64,000 nucleotides of DNA. Origin: Ruania halotolerans (GTDB taxonomy: Bacteria > Actinomycetota > Actinomycetes > Actinomycetales > Beutenbergiaceae). The DNA is taken from positions 4,103,380 through 4,167,379 of the forward strand of contig NZ_CP088017.1 in assembly GCF_021049285.1 (NCBI RefSeq). Direction: 5' to 3'. The notes under the pieces are model-generated. The model saw only the letters and a program-made list of their open reading frames with translations. It had not been told where the DNA came from and searched no databases. Below, piece after piece: positions 44,001-52,170 of the stretch. The translations under genes and the position numbers were made by a program. Positions within the stretch are counted from its first letter, which is position 1, and the number at the start of each line of letters is the position of its first letter.

Positions 44001-45380
44001 ATGACCTCAACTCGACGCCCCAGTTCACTCGCCCGTCCATCACGCCGTCAGCTGCTGCAACTCACCGGGCTCGGCGCCGCCGGCGGTCTGGTCGCCGGCT
44101 GCGGCCCATCGCTCGGCGGTGGTGGCGGCGGCAGCGAGGAGCCTGCCGAGGAGATCGACTGGGCCAGCATCGAGCCGGCATCGGAGATCACCTGGTGGTC
44201 CAACCACCCCGGTAACACCCAGGAGCTGGAGGCCTCCTATATTGAGGCATTCAACGAGGAGTACCCGGACATCAAGATCAACCACGTCACCGCAGGCGCG
44301 GGGTACGACGAGATCGCCCAGCGGTTCCAGGCGGCGTCCGGCACCGACGAGATCCCGGATCTGGTGATCGCCTCCGACGTGTGGTGGTTCCGCTACTTCG
44401 TCAACGGGCAGATCATGGCGATCGACGACGTCTTCTCCTACCTCGAGGTGGACACCGGCGACTACGTGGAGACGCTGTTCAGCGACTACGAGTACGAGGG
44501 CAAGCACTACGCCGCGCCGTACGCCCGGTCCACGCCGATCTTCTACTACAACCGTGACATCTGGGCCGCTGCCGGACTGCCCGACCGGGGCCCGGAGACC
44601 TGGGACGAGCTCAAGGAGTGGGCGCCGGCACTGAAAGAACATGTGCCCAGCGATGGCAACGTACTCGGCAACGGCATCGGCCCTTCCTGGTCGGCCTGGT
44701 GGTTCTCCAACGTGATCTGGGGCCAGGGTGGCGCGATGAGCGAGGACTGGACCGTCACCCTGGACACCGAGGAAGCGCTCGCCGCAGGGAGGTTCGCCCG
44801 CGATATGTACAACGGCGACACCGCCTTCGCCGGCCTGGGCTCGGACACCAACGCCGACTTCCAGGTGGGCATCTTCGCCTCCCTGATCGGTTCCACCGGG
44901 TCACTGACCGGCCACCTGGAGGCCGCTGATTTCGAGTTGGGCACCTCGTTCCTACCCAACGGGCCGGTCGATGGACCGAACGTGCCCACCGGTGGCACCG
45001 GTTTGGCGATCCCGTCCTCGCGGACCCCGGAGCAGCAGCTCGCCGCTGCGATGTTCCTGAAGTTCATCACCGAGCGAGACAACACCGCGACGTTCTCTCA
45101 GGAGACCGGGTACATGCCGGTGCGGACCTCCGCGATCGAGGGCGACATCATGAGCGCCGTGTACGAGGAGACGCCGCAGTTCCGCACCTCAGTGGACCAG
45201 CTGCAGCAGCGGACCCGCGTGCAGGACTGGGTACGGGTGTTCACCCCCGGCGGGGACCAGATCCTCACCGACGGCATCGAACAGCTGGTGCTAGCCGGCG
45301 CGGACCCCGAGGACGTCTTCCCCGGGGTGAGCGACCAGCTGGACCGGGCGTTCGAGGACAACGTCGAGCCGTACCTGTGA
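44001..45380 (+). CDS. Solute-binding lipoprotein (UgpB-like)
   Basis: A 459-residue binding protein. It has both a twin-arginine pattern (SRRQLLQLTGLGAAGG) and a lipobox (LVAGC), so it may be Tat-exported. A Gly-rich linker follows. ITWWSNHPGNTQELEASYIEAFNEEYP and TWDELKEWAPAL are typical; the UgpB group is suggested mostly by gene context. AAGGAG precedes ATG 44001. Its stop overlaps the GTG of the phosphodiesterase gene. Confidence 0.9.
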   Translation: MTSTRRPSSLARPSRRQLLQLTGLGAAGGLVAGCGPSLGGGGGGSEEPAEEIDWASIEPASEITWWSNHPGNTQELEASYIEAFNEEYPDIKINHVTAGAGYDEIAQRFQAASGTDEIPDLVIASDVWWFRYFVNGQIMAIDDVFSYLEVDTGDYVETLFSDYEYEGKHYAAPYARSTPIFYYNRDIWAAAGLPDRGPETWDELKEWAPALKEHVPSDGNVLGNGIGPSWSAWWFSNVIWGQGGAMSEDWTVTLDTEEALAAGRFARDMYNGDTAFAGLGSDTNADFQVGIFASLIGSTGSLTGHLEAADFELGTSFLPNGPVDGPNVPTGGTGLAIPSSRTPEQQLAAAMFLKFITERDNTATFSQETGYMPVRTSAIEGDIMSAVYEETPQFRTSVDQLQQRTRVQDWVRVFTPGGDQILTDGIEQLVLAGADPEDVFPGVSDQLDRAFEDNVEPYL

Positions 45381-46207
45381 GTGAGTCCGGTGCTGCCGTC
45401 GGGGGTGCAACCAGGCCGTCACCCCCGACGGCGTCCGGTCGCCTTCTCGTGATCGCGCACCGTGGCAACGCCTCGGTCGCTCCGGGCAACACGATGCCCG
45501 CCGTGGAAGGCGCCTGGCGCGCCGGGGCAGACCTCGTCGAGATCGACGTGCGGATGTCCGCCGACGGCGTCCCGGTGGTGATCCATGACGCCACCGTGGA
45601 CGCGACCACCACCGGAGCGGGTGAGGTGGCCGGCATGAGTAGCGCACAGGCGCGGGAACTGGACGCAGGATCGTGGTTCTCGGCCGTTTTCGCCGCGCAC
45701 CGGGTTCCGCTGCTGGCCGACGTCGCCACGTTCCTCGCCGATCATGACGGGACTGACCTGCTGCTGGAGGTCAAAGGCGACCTCTCCGTCGCGCAAGCGA
45801 CAGTGGTGCTGGCCGCCTTGGAGGCAGCCGGGATGCGGGAGCGCACGATCGTACAGACCTTCTGGCCGCAGACCATCCGGTCCCTGCGGGCGGTCGACCC
45901 TTCGATACGGCTGGGACTGCTGGTGGGAAGTCATGTGGCACCGAACGAGGTGATGTTCCCACTCTCGGCGGAGGTGGGCGCAATGGCGTGCAACCCGCGT
46001 TATGACCTGCTCGCCGATGACCCGCACCTGGTGCAGGCCATTCATGACGCAGGCATGAGCGTGTTCGTGTGGACCCTGAACGAGGCAGCCGCGTGGGAGG
46101 AGGCCATCGCGTGGGGCGTGGATGGCATCATCACCGACCGCCCGGATAGGCTCGCTGGCTGGCTGATCGCCTGCGGAGTCCAACGCACCGCACCGGAGGT
46201 GGTGTAA
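45377..46207 (+). CDS. Glycerophosphodiester phosphodiesterase (UgpQ-like)
   Basis: A 276-residue cytoplasmic TIM-barrel enzyme that hydrolyses glycerophosphodiesters to sn-glycerol 3-phosphate and an alcohol. The active site is visible: HRGN (His28, Arg29), Glu55 and Asp57 in LVEIDVRMS, and His70 in VVIHDATVD. The C-terminal part has VWTLNEAAAWEEAIAWGVDGIITDRPD, the family end. Its start is GTG 45377, overlapping the binding-protein stop. This places it as the last gene of an Ugp-like uptake operon. Confidence 0.94.
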   Translation: MSESGAAVGGATRPSPPTASGRLLVIAHRGNASVAPGNTMPAVEGAWRAGADLVEIDVRMSADGVPVVIHDATVDATTTGAGEVAGMSSAQARELDAGSWFSAVFAAHRVPLLADVATFLADHDGTDLLLEVKGDLSVAQATVVLAALEAAGMRERTIVQTFWPQTIRSLRAVDPSIRLGLLVGSHVAPNEVMFPLSAEVGAMACNPRYDLLADDPHLVQAIHDAGMSVFVWTLNEAAAWEEAIAWGVDGIITDRPDRLAGWLIACGVQRTAPEVV

Positions 46208-46214
46208 GCACCCG

Positions 46215-47060
46215 TCACGGTTGCCGCGGGCTCTCCTGACGTCGGAACTCGCTCGGCGACATCCCGACCCGGCGGCGGAAAAGCCGAGAGAAGTAGGCTG
46301 GATCGTCATACCCCACCTGGGTGCCGATCGCGCCCACGTCGTTGGTGGTCTCCGCGAGCAAGTGCTGAGCCCGGGTGATCCGCGCCTGGATAATGAACTC
46401 GTGCGGGCTGAGTCCGCTCGCTTCGCGCGCTGCGGCGTGCAGCGCATCGACCGTCAGCCCCAGCTCAGCTGCTCGTTCAGCCACGCTCAACGGCAGGGTG
46501 GCTGACTCCAGCAACGCGCCGGTCACCGAGGCTGCGCGCTGCCGTGGTCCGCGGGAGGTCGCGTCCAGCGCGATCCCGATCAGTTGCGCGACGACCGTGG
46601 CGGCGACGAGCTGAGAGCGAGGGGTGGGTACATCGAGGGTGCGGCGCAGCCGGTCGAATGCTTCGGTCAGCCCGGTCAGCGACGCCGGGTCCGCGGACCG
46701 GACCGCCTCAGTGGACGTCCAGTGGTCAGCACCCTCGAGCACCCGGGTCATCGTCCCCTCGAACAGCACCCAGTGCTCCTGCCACGCTTCCTGGCGCGGC
46801 CCATAAGCATGCCTCGCACCGGGGGTCAGCCAAATCACTGACGGCGCGGGCACCGGAATCCCTCCGTGTCGCGTGTCGTCGAAGTACTGCCCGCCACCGG
46901 CGGTGACGAACACCAGAGCATGTGTGGACAATCTCCGGGCCCGCAGCTTCGGCATCGGAGCCACGTACTGCTCGCCCGCACCGCGGCAGCTCAGCCCACT
47001 GTCCCGCAGGGTGCGGTTCACGTTCAGATAGGCCGACCAGCGGTCCGCGTCTTCAACCAT
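46215..47060 (-). CDS. AraC family transcriptional regulator
   Basis: A 281-residue regulator. An N-terminal cupin-like sensor (about 20-110, HALVFVTAGGGQYFDD, HAYGPRQEAWQEHWVLFEG) is followed by two helix-turn-helices (about 185-275) ending YDDPAYFSRLFRRRVGMSPSEFRRQ. I chose ATG 47060 because TATCCT lies seven bases before it (leaderless). It diverges from the PhyH-like gene, its likely target, and lies just after the Ugp-like operon on the opposite strand. Confidence 0.93.
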   Translation of the reverse strand: MVEDADRWSAYLNVNRTLRDSGLSCRGAGEQYVAPMPKLRARRLSTHALVFVTAGGGQYFDDTRHGGIPVPAPSVIWLTPGARHAYGPRQEAWQEHWVLFEGTMTRVLEGADHWTSTEAVRSADPASLTGLTEAFDRLRRTLDVPTPRSQLVAATVVAQLIGIALDATSRGPRQRAASVTGALLESATLPLSVAERAAELGLTVDALHAAAREASGLSPHEFIIQARITRAQHLLAETTNDVGAIGTQVGYDDPAYFSRLFRRRVGMSPSEFRRQESPRQP

Positions 47061-47067
47061 CGGCACC

Positions 47068-47129
47068 AGGATAGTCCAATTGCAGCTTGACGATCCTCTA
47101 TTTCCTGTAGCCGCTGCGCTGCCTACGCT
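47068..47129. promoter_or_regulatory. Back-to-back leaderless promoters of araC-like and phyH-like genes
   Basis: TATCCT (minus, 47073-47068) seven bases before ATG 47060, and TACGCT (plus, 47124-47129) seven bases before ATG 47137. The whole intergenic gap is only 76 bases, so operators must overlap both promoters. Confidence 0.6.
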
Positions 47130-47136
47130 CGCCATC

Positions 47137-47988
47137 ATGCTGACGTCGAACGGCTACGTGCTGGACGAGCGCACCGATCGTCTCGGGGCGCTCGCCGAGA
47201 CCCCTGGCGCCGAGCGCCACGACCGGGAGGCGCTCTGGAAACGCCTACGTTCCCAGGGGTATCTGCTGTTGCGACAGCAACTTCCACGGGACCAGGTCCT
47301 CGCCTTCCGCGACTTCTACTTCAGTGCGCTCGCCGGGACAGGGCTCCTGGATGACCGCGCCCATCCCAGCGAGGGAATCGCCGGGGCCGGCCCGAGTGAC
47401 ATCGCCTCCTATCGACGTATCCTCTTCGACGAGATTGTCCCATCGAGGGAGTACCAGGAGTTCTGCACCTCACCCGCGATCGGTGGGTGGTTCCGATGGT
47501 TCATGGACGCTGACGTGCACCTGCATCGACGCAAGATCCTCCGGCACACCAGACCCGGCGAGAACGGGATCGGCACTGCTACCCAGGCCCACTACGACCT
47601 CGTCTACCTACGGGAGGGAACGGACAGGGTGTTGTCGATGTGGATCCCGCTCGGCGACTGTCCCACCTCACTGGGTGGCCTGACTTACCTCGAAGGAACG
47701 CACCACGCGGTGATGGCCGCCGAGCGGGAGGGCCGGTTGCAGCGACCGGCAGCCTCGATCACCGCCGATCTGCCCCACCTGGCCGACGAGTACGACTCCC
47801 GCTGGCTCGTGGCCGACTACGGGATCGGCGACGTGCTGGTGCACTCCGCGCACCAGATCCATGCCGCCCTGGACAACGTCAACACCGACGGCCGGATGCG
47901 ACTGTCCACCGACATCCGGTACCAGCGGCGGTCCGAGCCGATCGACTGGCGGTGGCAGGAGCACTGGCACGATCGCGATGGGTTGTAG
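47137..47988 (+). CDS. Phytanoyl-CoA dioxygenase (PhyH) family protein
   Basis: A 283-residue Fe(II)/2-oxoglutarate oxygenase of the PhyH family. Iron ligands are likely in QAHYDLVY (HxD) and in HSAHQIHAALDN (second His), with Arg in GRMRLSTDIRYQ for 2-oxoglutarate. GDCPTSLGGLTYLEGTHH is the typical core. I chose ATG 47137, seven bases after TACGCT (47124-47129). PhyH enzymes hydroxylate lipids, phosphonates (PhnY), ectoine or other small molecules; nothing fixes this one. It is divergent from the AraC regulator. Confidence 0.87.
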   Translation: MLTSNGYVLDERTDRLGALAETPGAERHDREALWKRLRSQGYLLLRQQLPRDQVLAFRDFYFSALAGTGLLDDRAHPSEGIAGAGPSDIASYRRILFDEIVPSREYQEFCTSPAIGGWFRWFMDADVHLHRRKILRHTRPGENGIGTATQAHYDLVYLREGTDRVLSMWIPLGDCPTSLGGLTYLEGTHHAVMAAEREGRLQRPAASITADLPHLADEYDSRWLVADYGIGDVLVHSAHQIHAALDNVNTDGRMRLSTDIRYQRRSEPIDWRWQEHWHDRDGL

Positions 47989-48139
47989 GTCCAGCAGCCG
48001 CGCCTGAGCCCTCCTAGGCCGGCCGCCGTCAGCTCAGCCGCTCGGTCAGGTGCCGTCACCAAGCGCCATGAACGAGCTGGCGAACTGGTGGCCGTCCATC
48101 GTGCCGCGCACCTTCGCCAGACAGCGGATCACCGATCGG

Positions 48140-48166
48140 TGTCACATCCGAGCTCCCCGCGGTGTC
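48140..48166 (+). promoter_or_regulatory. ECF41-type promoter
   Basis: TGTCACA (48140-48146), 16 bases, then TGTC (48163-48166). Known ECF41 promoters read TGTCACA-N16-CGTC, so this differs in one base. It lies upstream of the two-gene operon that encodes the sigma factor, implying autoregulation. Confidence 0.7.
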
Positions 48167-48202
48167 TTCATGTCACAAGGACATTCGACTAGAGGAGCAG
48201 CC

Positions 48203-48802
48203 ATGTCCGAGAACATGAGGATCCAGCCCGCCGAGATCACCGGCCCGTTCGGCGCAGTGGTGAAGAGATTCGCCATGAGGATGCTCGGCCGGGTACCCGA
48301 GCCACTCAGGGTGTACTGGCACAACCGGCCGGTACTCAAGACCTACCTGGCGATGGGTACGAAGTCACAGAAGTGGCAGGCATGCGATCCGAACCTGAAG
48401 TCGTTCGCACATATGGCCGTCGCCTCACTCGTGGGGTGCACCTGGTGCCTGGACTTCGGCTATTTCCAAGCCCAGAACGAGAACGTGGACGTGGCCAAGG
48501 CCCAGCAGGTGCCGCGGTGGCGCCAGTCGGAGGTGTTCACGCCGCTGGAGCGGGACGTGATGGCCTACGCCGAGGCGATGAGCCACACACCGCCCACCGT
48601 CACGGACGAGATGTTCGCCGGGTTACTCGATCAACTCGGCGAGGCGGCGATGGTGGAACTGACGGCATTCATCGCGCTCGCGAACTTCTACACGCGCTCG
48701 AATGTGGCGTTCGGGATCGAGTCCGAGGGATTCGCCGCCTCGTGCGGATTGACACCGCTCGCGCCGTGGTCGGCGGGCACCGGAGTAGCGTCCGAGTCAT
48801 GA
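48203..48802 (+). CDS. Carboxymuconolactone decarboxylase family protein
   Basis: A 199-residue AhpD/CMD-like protein. The CxxC motif is in VGCTWCLDFG (Cys79, Cys82), which in AhpD-type proteins reduces peroxides or disulfides. The His of the usual CxxCxxxH is Gly here, as in the ECF41-linked subgroup as I recall it. I chose ATG 48203 with GAGGAG upstream. The stop overlaps the sigma-factor ATG. ECF41 factors are genetically linked to CMD proteins, oxidoreductases or epimerases, and this pair fits. Confidence 0.91.
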   Translation: MSENMRIQPAEITGPFGAVVKRFAMRMLGRVPEPLRVYWHNRPVLKTYLAMGTKSQKWQACDPNLKSFAHMAVASLVGCTWCLDFGYFQAQNENVDVAKAQQVPRWRQSEVFTPLERDVMAYAEAMSHTPPTVTDEMFAGLLDQLGEAAMVELTAFIALANFYTRSNVAFGIESEGFAASCGLTPLAPWSAGTGVASES

Positions 48803-49680
48803 GTGGGGCCGATCCGTTCCTGCAGCACCGCAGCCTGTTGTTCACGGTCGCCTACGAGATGCTCGGCTCGGCCGCGGATGCCGAGGATGTGGTGCAGGAG
48901 ACGTGGCTGCGCTGGGACACGGTGGATCCGGGCGCACGTGCGCAAGTACGTGACCCGCGCGCCTACCTGGTGCGGGTGGTCACGCGGCAGGCCCTGAACC
49001 GCATGCGGACGATCTCTCGCACCCGCGAGGACTACGTCGGCGAGTGGTTGCCCGAACCGCTGCTCACCAGCCCGGATGTGGCCGAGGACGTCGAACTCGC
49101 CGAGAGCATCTCGATCGCGATGCTCACCGTTCTCGAGACGCTCGGCCCACTCGAGCGGGCCGTGTTCGTGCTCCGTGAGGTCTTCGCGATGCCGCACGCC
49201 GAGATCGCCGAGGCGCTTGGCAAGACGCCAGCGGCAGTACGCCAGATCGCCCGGCGCGCCCGCGCACACGTGGACGCCCGACGCCCGCAGGTGCAGCCGG
49301 ACCCGAGCGGTCAGCGCGAGCTGCTGAGCCGTTCCGTCGCTGCCATGCGCGAGGGCGATGCCGAGGCCTTGGTCGAGTTGCTCGCCCCTGACGTGGTGAT
49401 GATTACCGACGGCGGAGGCATCGCGTCCGCTGCGAAGGCACCTGTGCGCGGGGCCACGCAGGTGGCGAGGTTCCTCCTGGGCCTGGCCAGGATCGCGCCC
49501 GGTTTCACCGCGCGGTGGGCCACGGTCAATGGTGGTCCGGCTCTGGTGTTCCAGGCGGAGGCCCACGAGCCCACTGTGCTGACAGCGGCGGTGCACGAGG
49601 GCCTGATCACCGGCCTCTATGCCATGCGCAACCCGGAGAAGCTCACCCGGGTGGAGCAGGAAACGCCGCTGAGTCGCTGA
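48799..49680 (+). CDS. sigJ: ECF41-family RNA polymerase sigma factor (SigJ-like)
   Basis: A 293-residue sigma factor. Region 2 (FTVAYEMLGSAADAEDVVQETWLRW) and region 4 (LGPLERAVFVLREVFAMPHAEIAEALGKT) are followed by a SnoaL-like C-terminal domain. ECF41 marks are present: WLPEP between regions, a DGGG motif (ITDGGGIASAAKAP) and NPEKL near the C-terminus (NPDKL in the family). In this family the C-terminal extension modulates activity in place of an anti-sigma factor. ATG 48799 overlaps the previous stop. The upstream promoter matches the ECF41 consensus. The symbol is by resemblance. Confidence 0.95.
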   Translation: MSGADPFLQHRSLLFTVAYEMLGSAADAEDVVQETWLRWDTVDPGARAQVRDPRAYLVRVVTRQALNRMRTISRTREDYVGEWLPEPLLTSPDVAEDVELAESISIAMLTVLETLGPLERAVFVLREVFAMPHAEIAEALGKTPAAVRQIARRARAHVDARRPQVQPDPSGQRELLSRSVAAMREGDAEALVELLAPDVVMITDGGGIASAAKAPVRGATQVARFLLGLARIAPGFTARWATVNGGPALVFQAEAHEPTVLTAAVHEGLITGLYAMRNPEKLTRVEQETPLSR

Positions 49681-49709
49681 GTCCGGCCGGGCCATGGTGG
49701 AACCGGAGC

Positions 49710-49901
49710 ATGCTCGGCGTGAGCCCGGACTATCGAGTGCAGATCGCCTGGCGACTGCTCGAGGAGAAGGACGGCCCGATGCTCCGGCACGGACTACAGG
49801 AGATGCACGGACAGGCGCTGCATCTACCACGTCGCCCAAAGGACCGCCCCCATCGCGAGCATCTCGCGCGCCGGTACGAGGCGTTCCAACAGGGGGTCTG
49901 A
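49710..49901 (+). pseudogene. C-terminal remnant resembling an HNH restriction endonuclease
   Basis: A 63-codon frame, IAWRLLEEKDGPMLRHGLQEMHG then LPRRPKDRPHREHLARRYEAF. To me this resembles the last 50 residues of HNH-type restriction endonucleases, which end with a similar Gly-Pro-Met-Leu, Leu-Gln and Arg-rich tail. No catalytic HNH part is upstream, where the sigma factor ends only 29 bases before. Either a remnant or an unrelated small protein. No ribosome site is clear. Confidence 0.4.
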
Positions 49902-49954
49902 GCACACCCCGCGCTGTATTGACACACCACCCACGCCGGTGATCGGCTCACCTC

Positions 49955-51148
49955 GTGACCAACTCACCGACAACGCCCGTCGCCAGGGTCGCCGTCATCG
50001 GCTGCGGTGCGCGCGCCGCCATCGCCACGCACGTGGCGAGTACCGGCGCCGGGATCGTGACCGCACTCGTCGACCCTGACCCCACCGCACGGGAACGGAC
50101 GGCCGCACGTCTGGCCGAGAAGCCCGCACATTTCTCCGACGCCGCCGAGTTGCTCCGGGCCGGCACCGAGATCACCGCCGCCCTGGTACTCACCCCCGAC
50201 GACACGCACGCCGAGGTGGCCATCCCCCTCCTGGAGGCAGGGATCGCCGTCTTCCTTGAGAAGCCGATCACCATCACGACGGCGGACGCTGACCGTGTGC
50301 TGGCCGCAGCCGCCCGAAGCAATACCCCGCTCTACGTCGGCCACAATATGCGGCACATGAGCGTCGTCACCACGATGCGCGACATCATCGGCCGCGGTGA
50401 GATCGGTGACGTGAAGGCGATCTGGTGCCGTCACTTCGTCGGGCACGGCGGCGACTTCTACTTCAAGGACTGGCACGCCGAACGCGCCCATGGCACCGGG
50501 CTGTTGCTGCAGAAAGGCGCACACGACATCGACGTGATCCACTGGCTCGCCGGTGCCTACACCACCCGGGTGACCGGGATGGGCGGGCTGACACTGTACG
50601 ACCAGGTCACCGATCGTCGCGACAATTCCGATCGCACGATGTCTGACTGGTACTCCGAAGAGAACTGGCCGCCGCTGGCCCAGCGCGAACTGAACCCGAC
50701 GATCGACGTCGAAGACCTGTCCATGGTGCAGATGCAGCTCGAGAGCGGGGTGTACGCCTCCTACCAGCAATGCCACTACACCCCCGACTACTGGCGGAAC
50801 TACACGGTGATCGGCACCGAGGGTCGGCTGGAGAACTTCGGGGACACGGCCGGTGGCGTGATCCGCGTATGGAATCGGCGCTCCGGCTACCGCCCCGAAG
50901 GGGACATCGAGTACCCGATCCTTGGCGATGACGACGGGCACGGGGACGCCGACCTGCGCACGATCGCCGAGTTCCTTGACTTCGCCGCCCATGGGGGCAC
51001 GACCGCGACCTCTCCGGTCGCGGCCCGCAACGCCGTCGCCACCGCCGTGGCTGCCACCGAGTCGCTGCGCTCAGGATCCGTCCCGCGCGAGGTTCCGCCC
51101 CTCGATCCCACCATTGCCTCCCACTTCGATCGAAGGGCACTCTCGTGA
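49955..51148 (+). CDS. Gfo/Idh/MocA family oxidoreductase (first of three)
   Basis: A 397-residue NAD(P)-dependent sugar dehydrogenase-like protein. The Rossmann start is VARVAVIGCGARAAIATHVA and the EKP motif is present (VFLEKPIT). A catalytic-type His and Lys are in LLLQKGAHDIDVIHWL. The second domain is unusually long, with a DLSMVQMQLESGVYASYQQCHYTPDYWRNY stretch. Start GTG 49955 follows the small remnant. It overlaps the next dehydrogenase gene (GTGA). It opens a three-gene operon of the same superfamily. Confidence 0.9.
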   Translation: MTNSPTTPVARVAVIGCGARAAIATHVASTGAGIVTALVDPDPTARERTAARLAEKPAHFSDAAELLRAGTEITAALVLTPDDTHAEVAIPLLEAGIAVFLEKPITITTADADRVLAAAARSNTPLYVGHNMRHMSVVTTMRDIIGRGEIGDVKAIWCRHFVGHGGDFYFKDWHAERAHGTGLLLQKGAHDIDVIHWLAGAYTTRVTGMGGLTLYDQVTDRRDNSDRTMSDWYSEENWPPLAQRELNPTIDVEDLSMVQMQLESGVYASYQQCHYTPDYWRNYTVIGTEGRLENFGDTAGGVIRVWNRRSGYRPEGDIEYPILGDDDGHGDADLRTIAEFLDFAAHGGTTATSPVAARNAVATAVAATESLRSGSVPREVPPLDPTIASHFDRRALS

Positions 51149-52170
51149 ACCACCCCGAACCACTGCGCGTGGGACTCATCGGCGCCGGCGGTATCGCCGG
51201 TGTGCATGCGCCCGCGTGGCACAGTCTCGGCGCCGACCTGGTGGTGCACTCCCTGCACGGGGGCGACGCACTCGCCCAGCAGTACGGGGCCAGCACAGCA
51301 GCCTCACTCGATGACCTCTGGCCCCAGGTGGACGTAGTCGACATCATCACACCCACGGCCACCCACGCCGAGATCGCCCTGGCCGCGATCGCGGCCGGCA
51401 AGCACGTGGTGTGCGAGAAGCCGCTCGCCCGCACCGCAGCTCAGGCGCAGCAGATCGTCGACTCCGCCCGGAACGCCGGGGTCCGCCTGTTCCCTGCCCA
51501 TGTGGTGCGCTACTTCCCCGCCTACGCCGCCGCCTACGCCGCGGTGCAGGCAGGCCGGATCGGTCAGGTGGCGGTGAGCCGGTTCCGGCGGATGAGCGCA
51601 GCGCCGGCCGCGCCGTGGTTCTTCGACGAGGCCGTCTCCGGGGGGATCGTGATGGATCAGATGATCCACGACCTGGACCAGGCGGCGTGGATCAGCGGTG
51701 CGGTCACCGAGGTCTTCGCCCGGTCGATCACGCGTGCTGACGACGGCGTCCGTACCGCGAGCGCCACCGTCACCCTCACGCATTCTTCCGGTGCGATCAG
51801 CCACGTCTACGGCGTGTGGGGCCATGCGCACCTGCCGTTCTCCTCCTCGTTCGAGATCGCCGGCAGCGAGGGGGTGCTCCGGCACGACTCTGCCCGCGAC
51901 GATGCGGTGCGGTTGGCCCTGCCACCGACCCCAGAGGTCGGTGGCTATCTACCGGCGGTGGATGTGTCCACGAGCCCCTATACCGCAGAGATCGAGGACT
52001 TCGTCCGCGTGATCCGTGCGGGAGGTTCCGCTCAGGTCAGCGGGAACGACGGCGTCACAGCGGTACGCCTGGCAGAAGCCGCCAATGAGTCCATCCGCAC
52101 GGGCGCCGTGGTCGCTCTCTCCGCCACGTTCGATGCTGCACCCGCCGAGGCCGAGGAGGCCCACCGATGA
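51145..52170 (+). CDS. Gfo/Idh/MocA family oxidoreductase (second of three)
   Basis: A 341-residue paralogue. The Rossmann start is VGLIGAGGIAGVHAPAW, EKP is in VVCEKPLA, and the C-terminal domain has the conserved MIHDLDQAAWISG (Asp and His). It overlaps both neighbours by four bases. Differences in the substrate domain from the first and third copies suggest separate steps rather than redundancy. Confidence 0.91.
   Translation: MNHPEPLRVGLIGAGGIAGVHAPAWHSLGADLVVHSLHGGDALAQQYGASTAASLDDLWPQVDVVDIITPTATHAEIALAAIAAGKHVVCEKPLARTAAQAQQIVDSARNAGVRLFPAHVVRYFPAYAAAYAAVQAGRIGQVAVSRFRRMSAAPAAPWFFDEAVSGGIVMDQMIHDLDQAAWISGAVTEVFARSITRADDGVRTASATVTLTHSSGAISHVYGVWGHAHLPFSSSFEIAGSEGVLRHDSARDDAVRLALPPTPEVGGYLPAVDVSTSPYTAEIEDFVRVIRAGGSAQVSGNDGVTAVRLAEAANESIRTGAVVALSATFDAAPAEAEEAHR

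Noticed and set aside
34900-47988. Reading the whole region as a standard sn-glycerol 3-phosphate (Ugp) system
   Set aside because: Only the right operon fits that; the left operon with DUF4091 and a secreted EEP enzyme is not part of known Ugp systems, so I kept the call open.
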